From Halorubrum halodurans (lineage in GTDB: Archaea > Halobacteriota > Halobacteria > Halobacteriales > Haloferacaceae): a stretch of DNA of 64,000 nt. The notes beneath the pieces are model-generated. The model did no database searches. It saw nothing but the letters and a program-made list of their open reading frames with translations, and was not told the origin of the DNA. Shown piece after piece: positions 16,917-25,372 of the stretch. Location of the stretch: the NCBI RefSeq assembly GCF_002252985.1, contig NZ_NHPJ01000079.1, positions 28,653-92,652 of the forward strand. Reading direction: 5' to 3'. Made by a program: the position numbers and the translations under genes. Within the stretch, counting starts at the first letter, position 1. Each line of letters begins with the position of its first letter.

Positions 16917-18029
16917 ATGCACGTCGGCGTCGTGATGAACCCGATCGCCGGGATGGGCGGTCGCGTGGGACTGAAAGGGACCGACGGGAAGGTCGAGGAG
17001 GCGCGCGCGAGGGGTGCGAAGCCGCGCGCGCCCGACCGGGCGAGGCGAGCGATGGAACGGCTCGCCGCGGTCGCCCCGGAGACGACGGTCTCGACGGTCG
17101 CGGACCCGATGGGCGAGCGGATCGTCCGGGACGCGGGGTTCGAGCCGGCCCGCGTCGTCGACCCGTTCGAGGGGGACGGCGCCCGCGGGGACGACGGCAA
17201 GGGCGGCGCCGCCCCCGAGACGACCGCCGATCACACCCGTCGCGCCGTGGGCGCGTTCCTGGACGACGGGGTCGACCTCGTGTTGTTCGTCGGCGGCGAC
17301 GGCACCGCGACGGACGTGGCGGCGGCCCTGGAGGGGAGCGAGGTGCCGATGCTCGGCGTGCCCGCGGGCGTGAAGGTGTACTCCTCGGTGTTCGCGGTCT
17401 CGCCGGAGGACGCCGCGGAGGTCGCGGCGACGTTCTCGCGGACCGAGCGCCGCGAGGTGATGGACATCGACGAGGACGCCTATCGCGAGGGCGAAGTTCA
17501 CCCCGAACTGCGCGGGGTCGCACACGTCCCGGTCGCCGAGGACCTCCAGTCGTCGAAACAGACCGCGAGCGGGACCGTCGAGTCGCTCGCGGAGGGAGTC
17601 GCCGAGGACGTCCGGGCGCGCGAGGGCGACGGGGTCACCTTCGTCCTCGGCCCCGGCTCGACGGTGGGCGCGATCAAGGCCGAACTCGGCTTCTCGCCCT
17701 CCCCGATCGGCGTCGACGTCTGGCGCGACGGCGAGGTGGTCGCGCGCGACGCGACGGAGTCGGAGATCCTCGACGCGCTCGGCGAGGAGAACGTCGTCGT
17801 CGTCTCGCCGATCGGCGGGCAGGGGTTCGTCTTCGGCCGAGGGAACCCGCAGCTCTCGCCCGCGGTGATCCGCGAGTGCGACGTGACGATCGTCGCGTCC
17901 CGCGCGAAGCTCGACGACGTCCGGGCCCTCCGGGTGGACACGGACGACCCCGACCTCGACGCCGAGCTGGCGGGATGGGTGCGCGTCCGCGTCGGGAAGT
18001 TCGAGACGCGGATGATGAAGATCGTGTGA
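16917..18029 (+). CDS. ATP-NAD kinase-like protein (COG3199 type)
   Basis: A 370-residue protein of the NAD/diacylglycerol-kinase superfamily, subgroup found in archaea beside the true NAD kinase. It starts HVGVVMNPIAGMGGRVGLKG, has the superfamily signature LVLFVGGDGTATDVAAAL (about 120-140, GGDGT) and GVPAGVKVYSSVFAVSP, and later GPGSTVGAIKAEL and VVVSPIGGQGFVFGRGNPQ. The kinase role is inferred from the GGDGT fold; the true substrate is not certain. A TATA-like CGTTAAG about 27 nt upstream supports the ATG at 16917. Confidence 0.9.
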   Translation: MHVGVVMNPIAGMGGRVGLKGTDGKVEEARARGAKPRAPDRARRAMERLAAVAPETTVSTVADPMGERIVRDAGFEPARVVDPFEGDGARGDDGKGGAAPETTADHTRRAVGAFLDDGVDLVLFVGGDGTATDVAAALEGSEVPMLGVPAGVKVYSSVFAVSPEDAAEVAATFSRTERREVMDIDEDAYREGEVHPELRGVAHVPVAEDLQSSKQTASGTVESLAEGVAEDVRAREGDGVTFVLGPGSTVGAIKAELGFSPSPIGVDVWRDGEVVARDATESEILDALGEENVVVVSPIGGQGFVFGRGNPQLSPAVIRECDVTIVASRAKLDDVRALRVDTDDPDLDAELAGWVRVRVGKFETRMMKIV

Positions 18030-18080
18030 GGCGTCCCGTCGCCCCCTCGCACACGGGCGCGGACGGGACGGGGGACGTGG

Positions 18081-18113
18081 GATCGCTCAGTGTAGCCGAA
18101 GGAGTGAGCGATC
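18081..18113. repeat. Inverted repeat (9-bp stem) after the NAD-kinase-like gene
   Basis: GATCGCTCA and its complement TGAGCGATC face each other across about 15 bp. It marks the start of a repeat-rich intergenic segment and could act as an RNA hairpin after the upstream gene. Confidence 0.5.
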
Positions 18114-18197
18114 GATTGCGGTGGCGCGCCTCCGAGTGCCCCGGAGGGCACGAACCGCCCGCGAGGGACGCGGTGAGCACTCGGAGAGTGCGAGCCG

Positions 18198-18226
18198 CGA
18201 GGCTGGGGAGGCGTGAGGTGCGGGGC
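18198..18226 (+). repeat. 29-bp repeat, copy A (inverted partner at 19642-19670)
   Basis: This 29-bp stretch occurs as a perfect reverse complement at 19642-19670, so the methionine aminopeptidase gene and its control region sit between two inverted copies. Weaker similarity continues on one side of each copy, which suggests two degraded members of a dispersed repeat family. Confidence 0.75.
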
Positions 18227-18241
18227 TGTGCGGAGTGGGGT

Positions 18242-18367
18242 GGGACTCAAAGGGGCAGTCGCGAGGGCAAAGACGCGCGACGCAAGCACCGCAGGGAGCG
18301 AGTGAAACGAGCGACCGAGGAGCACAGCGAGCGCATCGAGTCCTGGCGACTGGGGCTTTGGAGATGT
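18242..18367 (+). repeat. MITE-like element with imperfect terminal inverted repeats
   Basis: A roughly 126-bp non-coding segment whose ends are imperfect inverted repeats of about 22 bp (left CTCAAAGGGGCAGTCGC, right complement CTCCAAAGCCCCAGTCGC). The interior is purine-rich and repetitive (GGGAGCGAGTGAAACGAGCG and similar). Segments of this kind are, as I recall, common between genes in Halorubrum and Haloferax. No ORF is inside. Confidence 0.5.
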
Positions 18368-18591
18368 TCACCACGCCAGCAACGATCGCCTTCTACTCAC
18401 CCCGATCACACACGAAACACCCGTTCTATAAGCACCGTCGAGTGACCAGACGTTTCGGACCGAAACGCGTCGGGAGAACGGGGTTCGACGGGTCGGACGG
18501 GAGACGAACGCCGACACCTCAACCGATGGAGGCTCTCGCCGATCGGACCGCTCCCGCAACCTCTTTGCGATCCCTCGACGAACCCGAACCC

Positions 18592-19500
18592 ATGAGTCAC
18601 GGACCCCTCGACGACGACGCGGTCGAGAGCTATCGGGAGGCCGGCGCGGTGCTGGCCGAGGCGATGAACGAGGCCCGGTCGATGGTCGAGCCGGGGCGAA
18701 CGCAGCTCGAGGTCGCCGAGTGGGTGGAGGACTTCGTCCGTGAGGAGGGCGCGGGACTGGCGTTCCCCGTCAACCTCAGCGTCGATCCCGAGGCCTCACA
18801 CGCGACCCCGTCCCGCGACGACGAGACGGAGTTCGGCGAGGAGATGGTGTGTCTCGACGTCGGCGTCCACGTCGACGGCTACATCGCCGACGCCGCGGTC
18901 ACCGTCGACCACACCGGTACCCTCGAGCTCGTCGAGGCCGCGGAGATGGCGCTGGAGGCCGCGATCGACGAGGCCGGGCCGGGCGTCGAGGTCGGCGTGG
19001 TCGGGAAGGCGATCGAGGACGTGATCCGCGGGTACGGCTACACCCCGGTTCTCAACCTCTCCGGGCACGGCGTCGAGCGGTACGACGCACACACCGGCCC
19101 GAGCGTTCCGAACCGCGGCGTCGACCGCTCCGTCGAGCTGGAGCCGGGGCAGGCGGTCGCCATCGAGCCGTTCGCGACCGACGGCCGCGGCAAGGTCGGC
19201 GAGGGGACCGACGAGGAGATCTTCGAGCTCGAACGCGAGAAGAGCGTCCGGGACCGCAGGGCGCGACAGGCGCTCGAGGAGATCGCGGAGTTCGACGGGC
19301 TCCCCTTCGCCGCCCGCTGGCTCTCCGACGACCGCGCCGGGATGGCGCTGCGCCGGCTCAAACAGGCGAACGTGATCAAGGGCTACCCCGTGTTGAAGGA
19401 GGCGGACGACGCGCTCGTGAGCCAGGCCGAACACACGCTGCTGATCACCGAGGACGGCGTCGAGGTGACCACCGCGGGCATCCACGACTTCGACGGGTAG
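18592..19500 (+). CDS. map: Methionine aminopeptidase, type II
   Basis: Removes the initiator methionine from nascent proteins. The 302-residue protein has the M24 fold with the metal ligands in the expected order: Asp in VCLDVGVHVDGYIAD (two Asp, about 87 and 98), His in NLSGHGVERY (about 160), Glu in QAVAIEPFATDG (about 193) and the final Glu in QAEHTLLITEDGVEVTT (about 285). The insert of about 60 residues before the last ligand marks the type II (archaeal/eukaryotic) enzyme. A weak box CTCTTTGC lies about 27 nt upstream. It is flanked by repeat-rich non-coding DNA on both sides. Confidence 0.95.
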   Translation: MSHGPLDDDAVESYREAGAVLAEAMNEARSMVEPGRTQLEVAEWVEDFVREEGAGLAFPVNLSVDPEASHATPSRDDETEFGEEMVCLDVGVHVDGYIADAAVTVDHTGTLELVEAAEMALEAAIDEAGPGVEVGVVGKAIEDVIRGYGYTPVLNLSGHGVERYDAHTGPSVPNRGVDRSVELEPGQAVAIEPFATDGRGKVGEGTDEEIFELEREKSVRDRRARQALEEIAEFDGLPFAARWLSDDRAGMALRRLKQANVIKGYPVLKEADDALVSQAEHTLLITEDGVEVTTAGIHDFDG

Positions 19501-19582
19501 ATCGCGTCTTTGGCGGGGAGATCGGGGGGTCGACGGGTGGCCGGCGTCCGGATCTCTCCCCGGTCGCGGGACCGCTCCATCC

Positions 19583-19650
19583 ACCGGACCGTCACACTCA
19601 CCGGACCGTCACGCTCACCGTACCGCCACACTCACCGGACCGCCCCGCAC
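19583..19650 (+). repeat. 17-bp tandem repeat, four units
   Basis: Four adjacent units of about 17 bp, the first reading ACCGGACCGTCACACTC, with one to three differences between units. It lies downstream of map and runs directly into the inverted 29-bp repeat copy. No coding function is apparent. Confidence 0.75.
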
Positions 19651-19670
19651 CTCACGCCTCCCCAGCCTCG
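19642..19670 (-). repeat. 29-bp repeat, copy B (inverted)
   Basis: Perfect reverse complement of 18198-18226. The remainder of the 371-bp gap between map and the MFS gene holds GC-rich short inverted repeats and, at its right end, a TATA-like GCTTTGA about 26 nt before the MFS start. Confidence 0.75.
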
Positions 19671-19871
19671 TTGCTCGCGCTCCCGCGCTCGCAACTCCCT
19701 CGCGATCCGTCTCGCGCCCTGACGGGCGCTCGCGGGATCGCGCCCCCGCCAGGGAAGTTCTCGCTGGGGGAAGCCCCGTCGGAACGCCGTGGCAGGCCCC
19801 TGGAGGAGGCCGGTCCCGGCGACCGCCGCCGAGATCGGAACCCGCTTTGATGCGGGTCCGGTAGGGCGGCC

Positions 19872-21056
19872 GTGAACTGGCGGTACGCACACACGGCGCT
19901 CGGGCTCTGTACCCTCGCGTTCACCGCGACGATGGTCGCCCGGCTGGCCATCAGTCCGCTCGTTCCCGAGATCACCGCGGCCTTCGAGGTCACGAACGCG
20001 ACCGTCGGGCTCGCGCTCTCGGGCATGTGGGTGGCGTACGCGCTCGCGCAGTTCCCCTCGGGGATCCTCGGCGACCGCTACGGCGAGCGGACCGTGATCC
20101 TCGTCGCCGTCGGATCGACCGCGGTCGCCTCGCTGCTCATCGCCGCCTCGCCGTCCATCCTCGCGTTCATGCTGTTCACCGTCGTCCTCGGCGCGGGTGC
20201 CGGCCTCCACTACTCGGTCGCGACCACCTTCCTGACCCGGCAGTTCGACGACATCGGGCGGGCGATCGGCGTCCACGTCGCCGGCGGCCCGATCGCCGGG
20301 CTCGCCGCCCCGCCCGCGGCCGCGCTCGTCGGGGCCCGCTACGGCTGGCGCACGGGCGTCCTGCTCGGCGTCGCCGTCGCCGTCCCCGTGTTCGCGCTGT
20401 TCGCGTGGCGGATCCGGCCGACGGAGCCGCGCCGACCCGACCAGCCCATGCGCGAGCGGTTCGCGGTCGGCCCGCTCGCGGAGCTGCTCTCCCGGCCGTC
20501 GATCCTCTACACGACCGGGTTGGCGACGCTCGGCGCGTTCACCTGGCAGGCCACCGCCTCCTTCCTGCCGACGTTCCTCGAGGTCGGCGGCGGGCTCTCG
20601 GGCGCGCTGTCGGCGCTGCTGTTCTCGCTGTACTTCCTCGTCCACGGCGGCACCCAGCCGGCGACCGGCTCGCTCTCCGACCGGATCGGCCGGGACGAGA
20701 CCGTGATCCTCACGATGGCGTCCGGGGTCGCCGGGTACGCGCTCCTCGTCGTCGCGACCCGCGACGGGGCGGGGCTCGCGCCGATACTGTTCGGCGTCCT
20801 CTTCGTCGGGCTGGCGATGTCGTGGGGCGCGCCGCTCCAGTCGCGGTTCATGGACCTCCTCTCGGACGCGGAACGCGGGGCGGGGTTCGGCCTCGTGCGC
20901 ACCGTCTACATGGTGGTCGGGGCGTCCGGGAGCGTCGTGGTCGGGACCGTCTCCGACCTCGCCGGGTGGGCCGTCGCGTTCGGTTTGCTCGCCGCGGTGA
21001 TGGCGCTCGGGCTCGTCACGCTGCTGGCGAACCGGCTGCTCGGGCTTGGGTACTGA
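19872..21056 (+). CDS. MFS transporter
   Basis: A 394-residue major facilitator with 12 predicted membrane helices. The loop between helices 2 and 3 carries the MFS signature PSGILGDRYGERTVI (about 62-76) and the second half its echo TGSLSDRIGRDETVI. The conserved Arg in the first helix region (MVARLAISPLVPEI) is the pattern of organic-anion or nitrate/cyanate-type carriers, but the substrate cannot be told. The start is GTG, supported by a TATA-like box about 26 nt upstream. Confidence 0.9.
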   Translation: MNWRYAHTALGLCTLAFTATMVARLAISPLVPEITAAFEVTNATVGLALSGMWVAYALAQFPSGILGDRYGERTVILVAVGSTAVASLLIAASPSILAFMLFTVVLGAGAGLHYSVATTFLTRQFDDIGRAIGVHVAGGPIAGLAAPPAAALVGARYGWRTGVLLGVAVAVPVFALFAWRIRPTEPRRPDQPMRERFAVGPLAELLSRPSILYTTGLATLGAFTWQATASFLPTFLEVGGGLSGALSALLFSLYFLVHGGTQPATGSLSDRIGRDETVILTMASGVAGYALLVVATRDGAGLAPILFGVLFVGLAMSWGAPLQSRFMDLLSDAERGAGFGLVRTVYMVVGASGSVVVGTVSDLAGWAVAFGLLAAVMALGLVTLLANRLLGLGY

Positions 21057-21080
21057 ACGGAAAACGGCGGAGCGGGGCGG

Positions 21081-21317
21081 CTACAGGCGATCGTCCTCGA
21101 GGCTGCCCGGATCCTGGGCGGTGTCGAACATGTTGTTCTCCGCGCCGTCGAGCATCTCGTCGCGGGGATCGTCGTCGACGACGCTGACGTTGTACGCCTC
21201 GATCCCGGAGGCGATCAGTTCCTCTGCGGCCTGTTCCTCGGTGACGAACTCGGAGTCCGCGAGCTGCTGGAACTCCGCGTACACGTCGTCCGAGAGGTTC
21301 AGTTCGAAGGTCGGCAT
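21081..21317 (-). CDS. Small ribbon-helix-helix-like acidic protein
   Basis: A 78-residue protein beginning with a short strand and helix, MPTFELNLSDDVYAEFQQLA, then TEEQAAEELIASGIEAY, which fits a CopG/MetJ-type ribbon-helix-helix core. The C-terminal 30 residues are acidic and likely disordered. Such proteins are often small DNA-binding regulators or antitoxins, but no toxin gene is adjacent and basic residues on the strand are missing, so DNA binding is uncertain. A strong TATA-like TTTAAAAG lies 24-31 nt upstream of the ATG. Confidence 0.75.
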   Translation of the reverse strand: MPTFELNLSDDVYAEFQQLADSEFVTEEQAAEELIASGIEAYNVSVVDDDPRDEMLDGAENNMFDTAQDPGSLEDDRL

Positions 21318-21407
21318 GACTCACCGTTTCGGGCGGACGCTTTTAAACTCGATGGCCGGGCTCGGATCCGCACAAGTGGTAAGCCGGTGAGGGCCGATCC
21401 CCCGCTC

Positions 21408-21890
21408 ATGAGCGACGCGAGAAAGGTCGCCGTCGAGGCGTTGCCGGACGCGCCGAACCCCACCCGTCACAAGAAGGAGGTCGACGAGGCCCTCGGGACG
21501 ACCGCGTTCGGATTCAACTACTACGTCGCCGACCCCGGCCAGCGGCTCCCGTGGGCGACCCACCGACACCCGGACCACGAGGAGCTGTTCTACGTCCTCG
21601 AGGGAGCACTCGAGGTCGAACTGGCCGACGGCGTCCTCCCCGTGACGGCCGGCGAGGCGGTCCTCGTTCCGCCGGAGACGACGAACCTGGCGCGCGCCGT
21701 CGGGGAGACGCCCGCTCGCGTGGTCGCCGTCGGCGCGCCGAAGGACAGCGACGGCGCGGTCATCGAGGAGGAGTGTCCCGCCTGCGGCGCGGAAAGCGAT
21801 CGGAGCTACGCGGTCGACGGCGACGACTACGTGCTCTCGTGTGCGGCCTGCGGGGCGACGGTCGAACGGCTCACGCCCGGCCCGGAGTAG
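21408..21890 (+). CDS. Cupin-domain protein with C-terminal zinc ribbon
   Basis: A 160-residue protein. The cupin barrel (about 25-115) shows the metal-binding pattern of the family in HRHPDHEELFYVLEGALEVEL and the second motif GEAVLVPPETTNLA. It is fused to a small C-terminal zinc ribbon with CPACG (about 125) and CAACG (about 147). Cupins of this type bind sugars, metals or small molecules; no enzyme activity can be assigned. The ATG at 21408 has a TATA-like GTGGTAAGC about 27 nt upstream. Confidence 0.88.
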   Translation: MSDARKVAVEALPDAPNPTRHKKEVDEALGTTAFGFNYYVADPGQRLPWATHRHPDHEELFYVLEGALEVELADGVLPVTAGEAVLVPPETTNLARAVGETPARVVAVGAPKDSDGAVIEEECPACGAESDRSYAVDGDDYVLSCAACGATVERLTPGPE

Positions 21891-21972
21891 GTTCGCGAGC
21901 TCGCGCGGTGGGGGCGGCGGAAGCGGCCCCGGTCACGGGAGACGGCCGCGTGCCAGGGGAGACGGCCGCCGG

Positions 21973-22575
21973 TCACAGGTCCCGCCACGCGCCGAAGAAT
22001 CGTTGGAGGGCGGTCAGGTGGCCGACGGCGGCGAAGAGGGCGAGGAGCAGGGCGACCGCGTCGAGTCCGGCGACGATCGGGTCTGGGTAGACCGCGGCGA
22101 CGACGCCGACGATCCCCATCAGCGCGAGCCGGTCCGCGCGTCCGAGCAGCCCCCCGTACTCGCGGCCGATCCCGACCGCCTGGATCTGGGTGCCGAGGTA
22201 CGACGTCATCAACACGCCGGTCACCGCGAGGAATCCGAGCGCGTACGCGTCGATCCCGGCGGTGAAGCCCGCGATGACGGCGATGTCGGCGTAGCGGTCG
22301 AGGACGTGGTCCAGCAGGTCGCCCCCGTCCGAGGCGACCGCCTGCTCGCGGGCGAGCGCGCCGTCGACGAGGTCGAGCCAGCCGTTGAGCGACACGAGGA
22401 GCGACCCGAGGACGTAGAACGCGGGGTCGGCGACCGCGAACGCGCCGGCCGCGAGGAGGGCCGCGCCGAACGCGAGCACGCTCACCTGGTCGGGGGAGAG
22501 CCCGAGCCTGTCGGCGGCGCGCACCCACGGGCCGAGCAGGCGGTCCGCGACCGACCGAAACCGGTCCAGCGTCAC
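21973..22575 (-). CDS. CDP-alcohol phosphatidyltransferase (archaetidyl-inositol-phosphate synthase type)
   Basis: A 200-residue membrane enzyme of phospholipid head-group synthesis. It has six hydrophobic segments and the full CDP-alcohol motif: DGALAR (about 74-79), then GGDLLDHVLDRYAD with the conserved Gly and two Asp residues. In archaea this subfamily attaches inositol phosphate or glycerol phosphate to CDP-archaeol. I chose the GTG at 22575 because it is preceded by a good ribosome-binding sequence (GGAGGGGAG) and gives the usual N-terminus VTLDRFRSVADRLLGP. It is the last gene of the hisC-adenylate kinase-transferase operon, 58 bp after the kinase stop. Confidence 0.88.
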   Translation of the reverse strand: MTLDRFRSVADRLLGPWVRAADRLGLSPDQVSVLAFGAALLAAGAFAVADPAFYVLGSLLVSLNGWLDLVDGALAREQAVASDGGDLLDHVLDRYADIAVIAGFTAGIDAYALGFLAVTGVLMTSYLGTQIQAVGIGREYGGLLGRADRLALMGIVGVVAAVYPDPIVAGLDAVALLLALFAAVGHLTALQRFFGAWRDL

Positions 22576-22633
22576 GCGGATCTCCCCTCCGAGGACGGGC
22601 ACATGGTTCGACCGTCCGCAACGCCCGCCCGGC

Positions 22634-23215
22634 TCATAAGTAGTCGGTGAAGTCGACGGTTCCGGCGCTCGGCTCGACCGCCCCCTCGATCGCGTCGCGG
22701 ACCGCATCGGCGACGGCCTCGGGCTCCAGATCCGTCGTGTCCACCTCGTAGACGTTCGCCATGCCGTGTGCCGCGACGGCCTCCGAGAGGACCACGTCGA
22801 GCGCCTCCGACTCGGCGTTCTCCGCCGCGGTCGCGGCCGACTCGCCGCGCTCGCGGAGCCGACTCTCGACGGTCTCCGGATGACACCGCAGGACGACGAC
22901 CCGGTCGACGTCGAAGTGATGCGCCAAGTGCGAGTCGAGCACCCCGCTCCACTCGCCGAGGTGGTCGGCCACCGCGTCGAGGTCGGCGACGAGGGTGTCG
23001 CGCTCGTCGTCGCGCTCGGTCCAGAGGTCGTCGTTCCCTTTGATCCGGTCGTTGAGGTGGATCACGTCGTACTCGTCGGCGAGGCGGTCCGTCGCGGTGG
23101 ACTTTCCGGTTCCCGGCGTGCCGGTGACGGCGACGCGGTCGGGGCGGTCGCCGCCCCCCGCGTTCGCGACGCGGTCCGGACGGTGGGCCGTCGCGTCCCC
23201 GTCCGTTCCCGTCAC
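22634..23215 (-). CDS. AK6/hCINAP-type adenylate kinase family protein
   Basis: A 193-residue P-loop kinase with Walker A GTPGTGKST (about 31-39). The sequence VIHLNDRIKGNDDLWTERDDERDT and the helix SHLAHHFDVDRVVVLRCHPETVESRLRERG fit the archaeal homologues of the nuclear adenylate kinase AK6, which in eukaryotes works in ribosome assembly. The first 26 residues before the Walker strand are polar and unusual; no other start codon is available between, so the GTG overlapping the hisC stop (GTGA) is taken as the start. It is probably translationally coupled to hisC. Confidence 0.85.
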   Translation of the reverse strand: MTGTDGDATAHRPDRVANAGGGDRPDRVAVTGTPGTGKSTATDRLADEYDVIHLNDRIKGNDDLWTERDDERDTLVADLDAVADHLGEWSGVLDSHLAHHFDVDRVVVLRCHPETVESRLRERGESAATAAENAESEALDVVLSEAVAAHGMANVYEVDTTDLEPEAVADAVRDAIEGAVEPSAGTVDFTDYL

Positions 23216-24306
23216 GCTTCCGCCTCGAGTTCGAGGTCCGCCAGCACGTCGTTGAGGCGGTCGACCGCCTCCCGCGTCTCCTCGCGGGTGCCGGTGGAGA
23301 TCCGGACACAGCCGGGGAGGCCGAAGGAGGTACAGTCCCGGATGATGACGCCGCGCTTCCTGGCGGCCTCGGCGACGGCGCTCCCGTCGCCGACCCGCGC
23401 GAGCACGAAGTTCCCCGCCGAATCGAACGTCTCGGCGGCGAGCTCCTCGCCGACGTACTCGCGGGCCCACCGCGCGGTCTCGACCGACTCCGCGACGTGG
23501 TCCGGGTCGTCGAGCGCGGCCAGCGCGGCCCGACACGCCAGCTCGCTCGCCGCGAACGGGGTGTTGACGCGGGCGTACGCCTCCCCCCACGCCTCGGGCA
23601 CGACGCTGTAGCCGATCCGGAGGCCGGCGAGCCCGTACGCCTTCGAGAACGTCCGGAGGACGGCGACGTCGTCGCGGTCGCTCACGAGCGGGATCGCGCT
23701 GTCGACGGCCGCGAACTCGCCGTAGGCCTCGTCGACGACGACGAGGGTCTCCTCGGCGGTCGCGTCCGCGATCGTCTCGATCTCCTCGAGGGGGATCACG
23801 GATCCCGACGGGTTGTGCGGCGAGGTGAGGTAGACGATCCGCTCGCCGCCGTAGGCGCTCAGGACGTTCTCGGCGGTCTGCGTGAACCCGTCGTCGATCG
23901 AGAGCGGGTACGTCTCGACGTCCGCGTGGTGGTACCGGGCGGACATCGCGTAGTAGGCGAAGCCGGGATCGGGCACCAACACCCGGTCGTCGGGCTCGAG
24001 GGCTGCCCGCGAGAGGTAATCGATCGAGCCGTCGGCTCCCGGCGAGACCCACACCTGCTCCGTGGACACGCCCCACTCCTCGGCGATCCGGTCGGTGAGG
24101 TCCGCGTGTGAGGACTTCGGGTAGGCGTTCACGCGATCCGCGTGTTCGCGGATCGCCTCGACGGCCGCCGGGCTCGGGCCGTGGGGGTTCTCGTTCGAGG
24201 AGAGCGTGATCAGCTCCGAGCGGTCGATCCCGAGCTCGCGGGCGACCTCCTCGACGCCTCGACCGGGGACGTACGGGGAGTGATCCGAGAGATCCCGTGG
24301 TTGCAT
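23212..24306 (-). CDS. hisC: Histidinol-phosphate aminotransferase
   Basis: A PLP-dependent class I/II aminotransferase of 364 residues that converts imidazole-acetol phosphate to histidinol phosphate. The N-terminus LSSNENPHGPSPAAV is diagnostic of HisC; the PLP lysine lies in RTFSKAYGLAGLRIGY (about 215-230), with NPSG and VVDEAYGEF before it and the phosphate-binding Arg in CVRISTGTREE near the end. The ATG at 24306 has TATA-like CTTAAG 25-30 nt upstream. The stop overlaps the next gene's start. Confidence 0.94.
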   Translation of the reverse strand: MQPRDLSDHSPYVPGRGVEEVARELGIDRSELITLSSNENPHGPSPAAVEAIREHADRVNAYPKSSHADLTDRIAEEWGVSTEQVWVSPGADGSIDYLSRAALEPDDRVLVPDPGFAYYAMSARYHHADVETYPLSIDDGFTQTAENVLSAYGGERIVYLTSPHNPSGSVIPLEEIETIADATAEETLVVVDEAYGEFAAVDSAIPLVSDRDDVAVLRTFSKAYGLAGLRIGYSVVPEAWGEAYARVNTPFAASELACRAALAALDDPDHVAESVETARWAREYVGEELAAETFDSAGNFVLARVGDGSAVAEAARKRGVIIRDCTSFGLPGCVRISTGTREETREAVDRLNDVLADLELEAEA

Positions 24307-24330
24307 GCCCGTGGGTCGGCGGCGGCCGGC

Positions 24331-24336
24331 CTTAAG
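24331..24336 (-). promoter_or_regulatory. TATA box of the hisC operon
   Basis: CTTAAG lies 25-30 nt upstream of the hisC ATG in very GC-rich surroundings, consistent with a leaderless transcript covering hisC, the AK6-type kinase and the phosphatidyltransferase. Confidence 0.55.
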
Positions 24337-24430
24337 CGTGATCGAACGCGGCGGGGAGGCGCGGACGCCCCGGCACGCCGGATTCATCGGAAACGCGGTG
24401 TGCGATCGGTCCGCACTCCGGAAAGTTCGC

Positions 24431-24525
24431 GACGGCGTGTGGCGGCGTTCGACGGCGTGTGGCGGCGTTCGACGGCGTGTGGCGGCGTTCGACGGCGTGT
24501 GGCGGCGTTCGACGGCGTGTGGCGG
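24431..24525 (+). repeat. Perfect 20-bp tandem repeat, 4.75 copies
   Basis: The unit GACGGCGTGTGGCGGCGTTC is repeated four times without error and a fifth time partially. It lies 15 bp after the end of the FAH-family gene and about 95 bp upstream of the hisC promoter. There are no spacers between units, so it is a minisatellite and not a CRISPR array. Confidence 0.95.
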
Positions 24526-24539
24526 GTGCGATCCCGACC

Positions 24540-25283
24540 TCAGGGGATCCGCACGTCGTGTTCGAGCGTCCCGACGCCCTCGACGGTCACCTCGACGGTG
24601 TCCCCGTCGGAGAGCGGGCCGACGCCCTCGGGAGTCCCGGTGGCGATCACGTCGCCCTCCTCCAAGGTCAGGTACGTCGTGATCTCCTCGATCAGCGTCG
24701 GCACGTCGAAGATCAGCTGGCCGAGGTTGGCGTTCTGTTTCCGCTCGCCGTTCACGCGGAGCTCGATGCTCGCCTCGTCGGGCACCTCGTCGGGCGTCGC
24801 GACGACGGGGCCGAGCGGGGCGGCGTTGTCGAACGCCTTCCCGCGGACCCAGTTCTGCTCGCGGTTCTGGTCGTCCCGGTTCGAGACGTCGTTCATACAG
24901 GTGAACCCCTCGACGACGTCCATCGCGTCCTCGGCCGCGACGTCCTTACACGACTCGCCGATCACGACGACGAACTCCGCCTCCCAGTCGATCCGGTCTT
25001 TCCCCTCGGGGGCGGTGACGGTGTCGCCGTGACCCGCGAGCGCGTTGGGTCCCTTCAAGAAGAGCAGCGGTCGGTCCGGCACGTCGTTGCCGAACTCGGC
25101 GGCGTGCTCGGCGTAGTTGCGGCCGATACAGACGATCTTCGTGGGGTCGACCGGCGGCAGCACGTCGATGTCGGGGTCGTCGAAGTCGTACACGTCGTCG
25201 CCGAACGCGACCGTCTCGGTCTCAGGGTCGTAGGGTCCTTTCCGAACCGATCCGGCCGGGTCGCGGAACCGTGCGTAGTGCAT
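24540..25283 (-). CDS. Fumarylacetoacetate hydrolase family protein
   Basis: A 247-residue enzyme of the FAH superfamily, which cleaves or hydrates C-C bonds in acyl-pyruvates and related diketo acids with a divalent metal. The lid and metal site are visible: KIVCIGRNYAEHAAEFG (about 48-64), the metal ligands in IDWEAEFVVVIG (two Glu, about 100) and Asp in TCMNDVSNRDDQ (about 132), and the late GDVIATGTPEGVGPL (about 210). Acylpyruvase or oxaloacetate decarboxylase are likely roles. A TATA-like CTTTAACC is about 22-30 nt upstream of the ATG. Confidence 0.92.
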   Translation of the reverse strand: MHYARFRDPAGSVRKGPYDPETETVAFGDDVYDFDDPDIDVLPPVDPTKIVCIGRNYAEHAAEFGNDVPDRPLLFLKGPNALAGHGDTVTAPEGKDRIDWEAEFVVVIGESCKDVAAEDAMDVVEGFTCMNDVSNRDDQNREQNWVRGKAFDNAAPLGPVVATPDEVPDEASIELRVNGERKQNANLGQLIFDVPTLIEEITTYLTLEEGDVIATGTPEGVGPLSDGDTVEVTVEGVGTLEHDVRIP

Positions 25284-25372
25284 GTCCCCGAATTGATCGT
25301 GATGGTTAAAGTCCCCGTGAATGGGTCCGTTGTTGCCGGCGGAATTCGACGCGCTCGCGGAGCCGGGTCGCG

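Noticed and set aside
24431..24525. CRISPR array
   Set aside because: The units are directly adjacent without unique spacers and no cas genes are near, so it is a simple tandem repeat.
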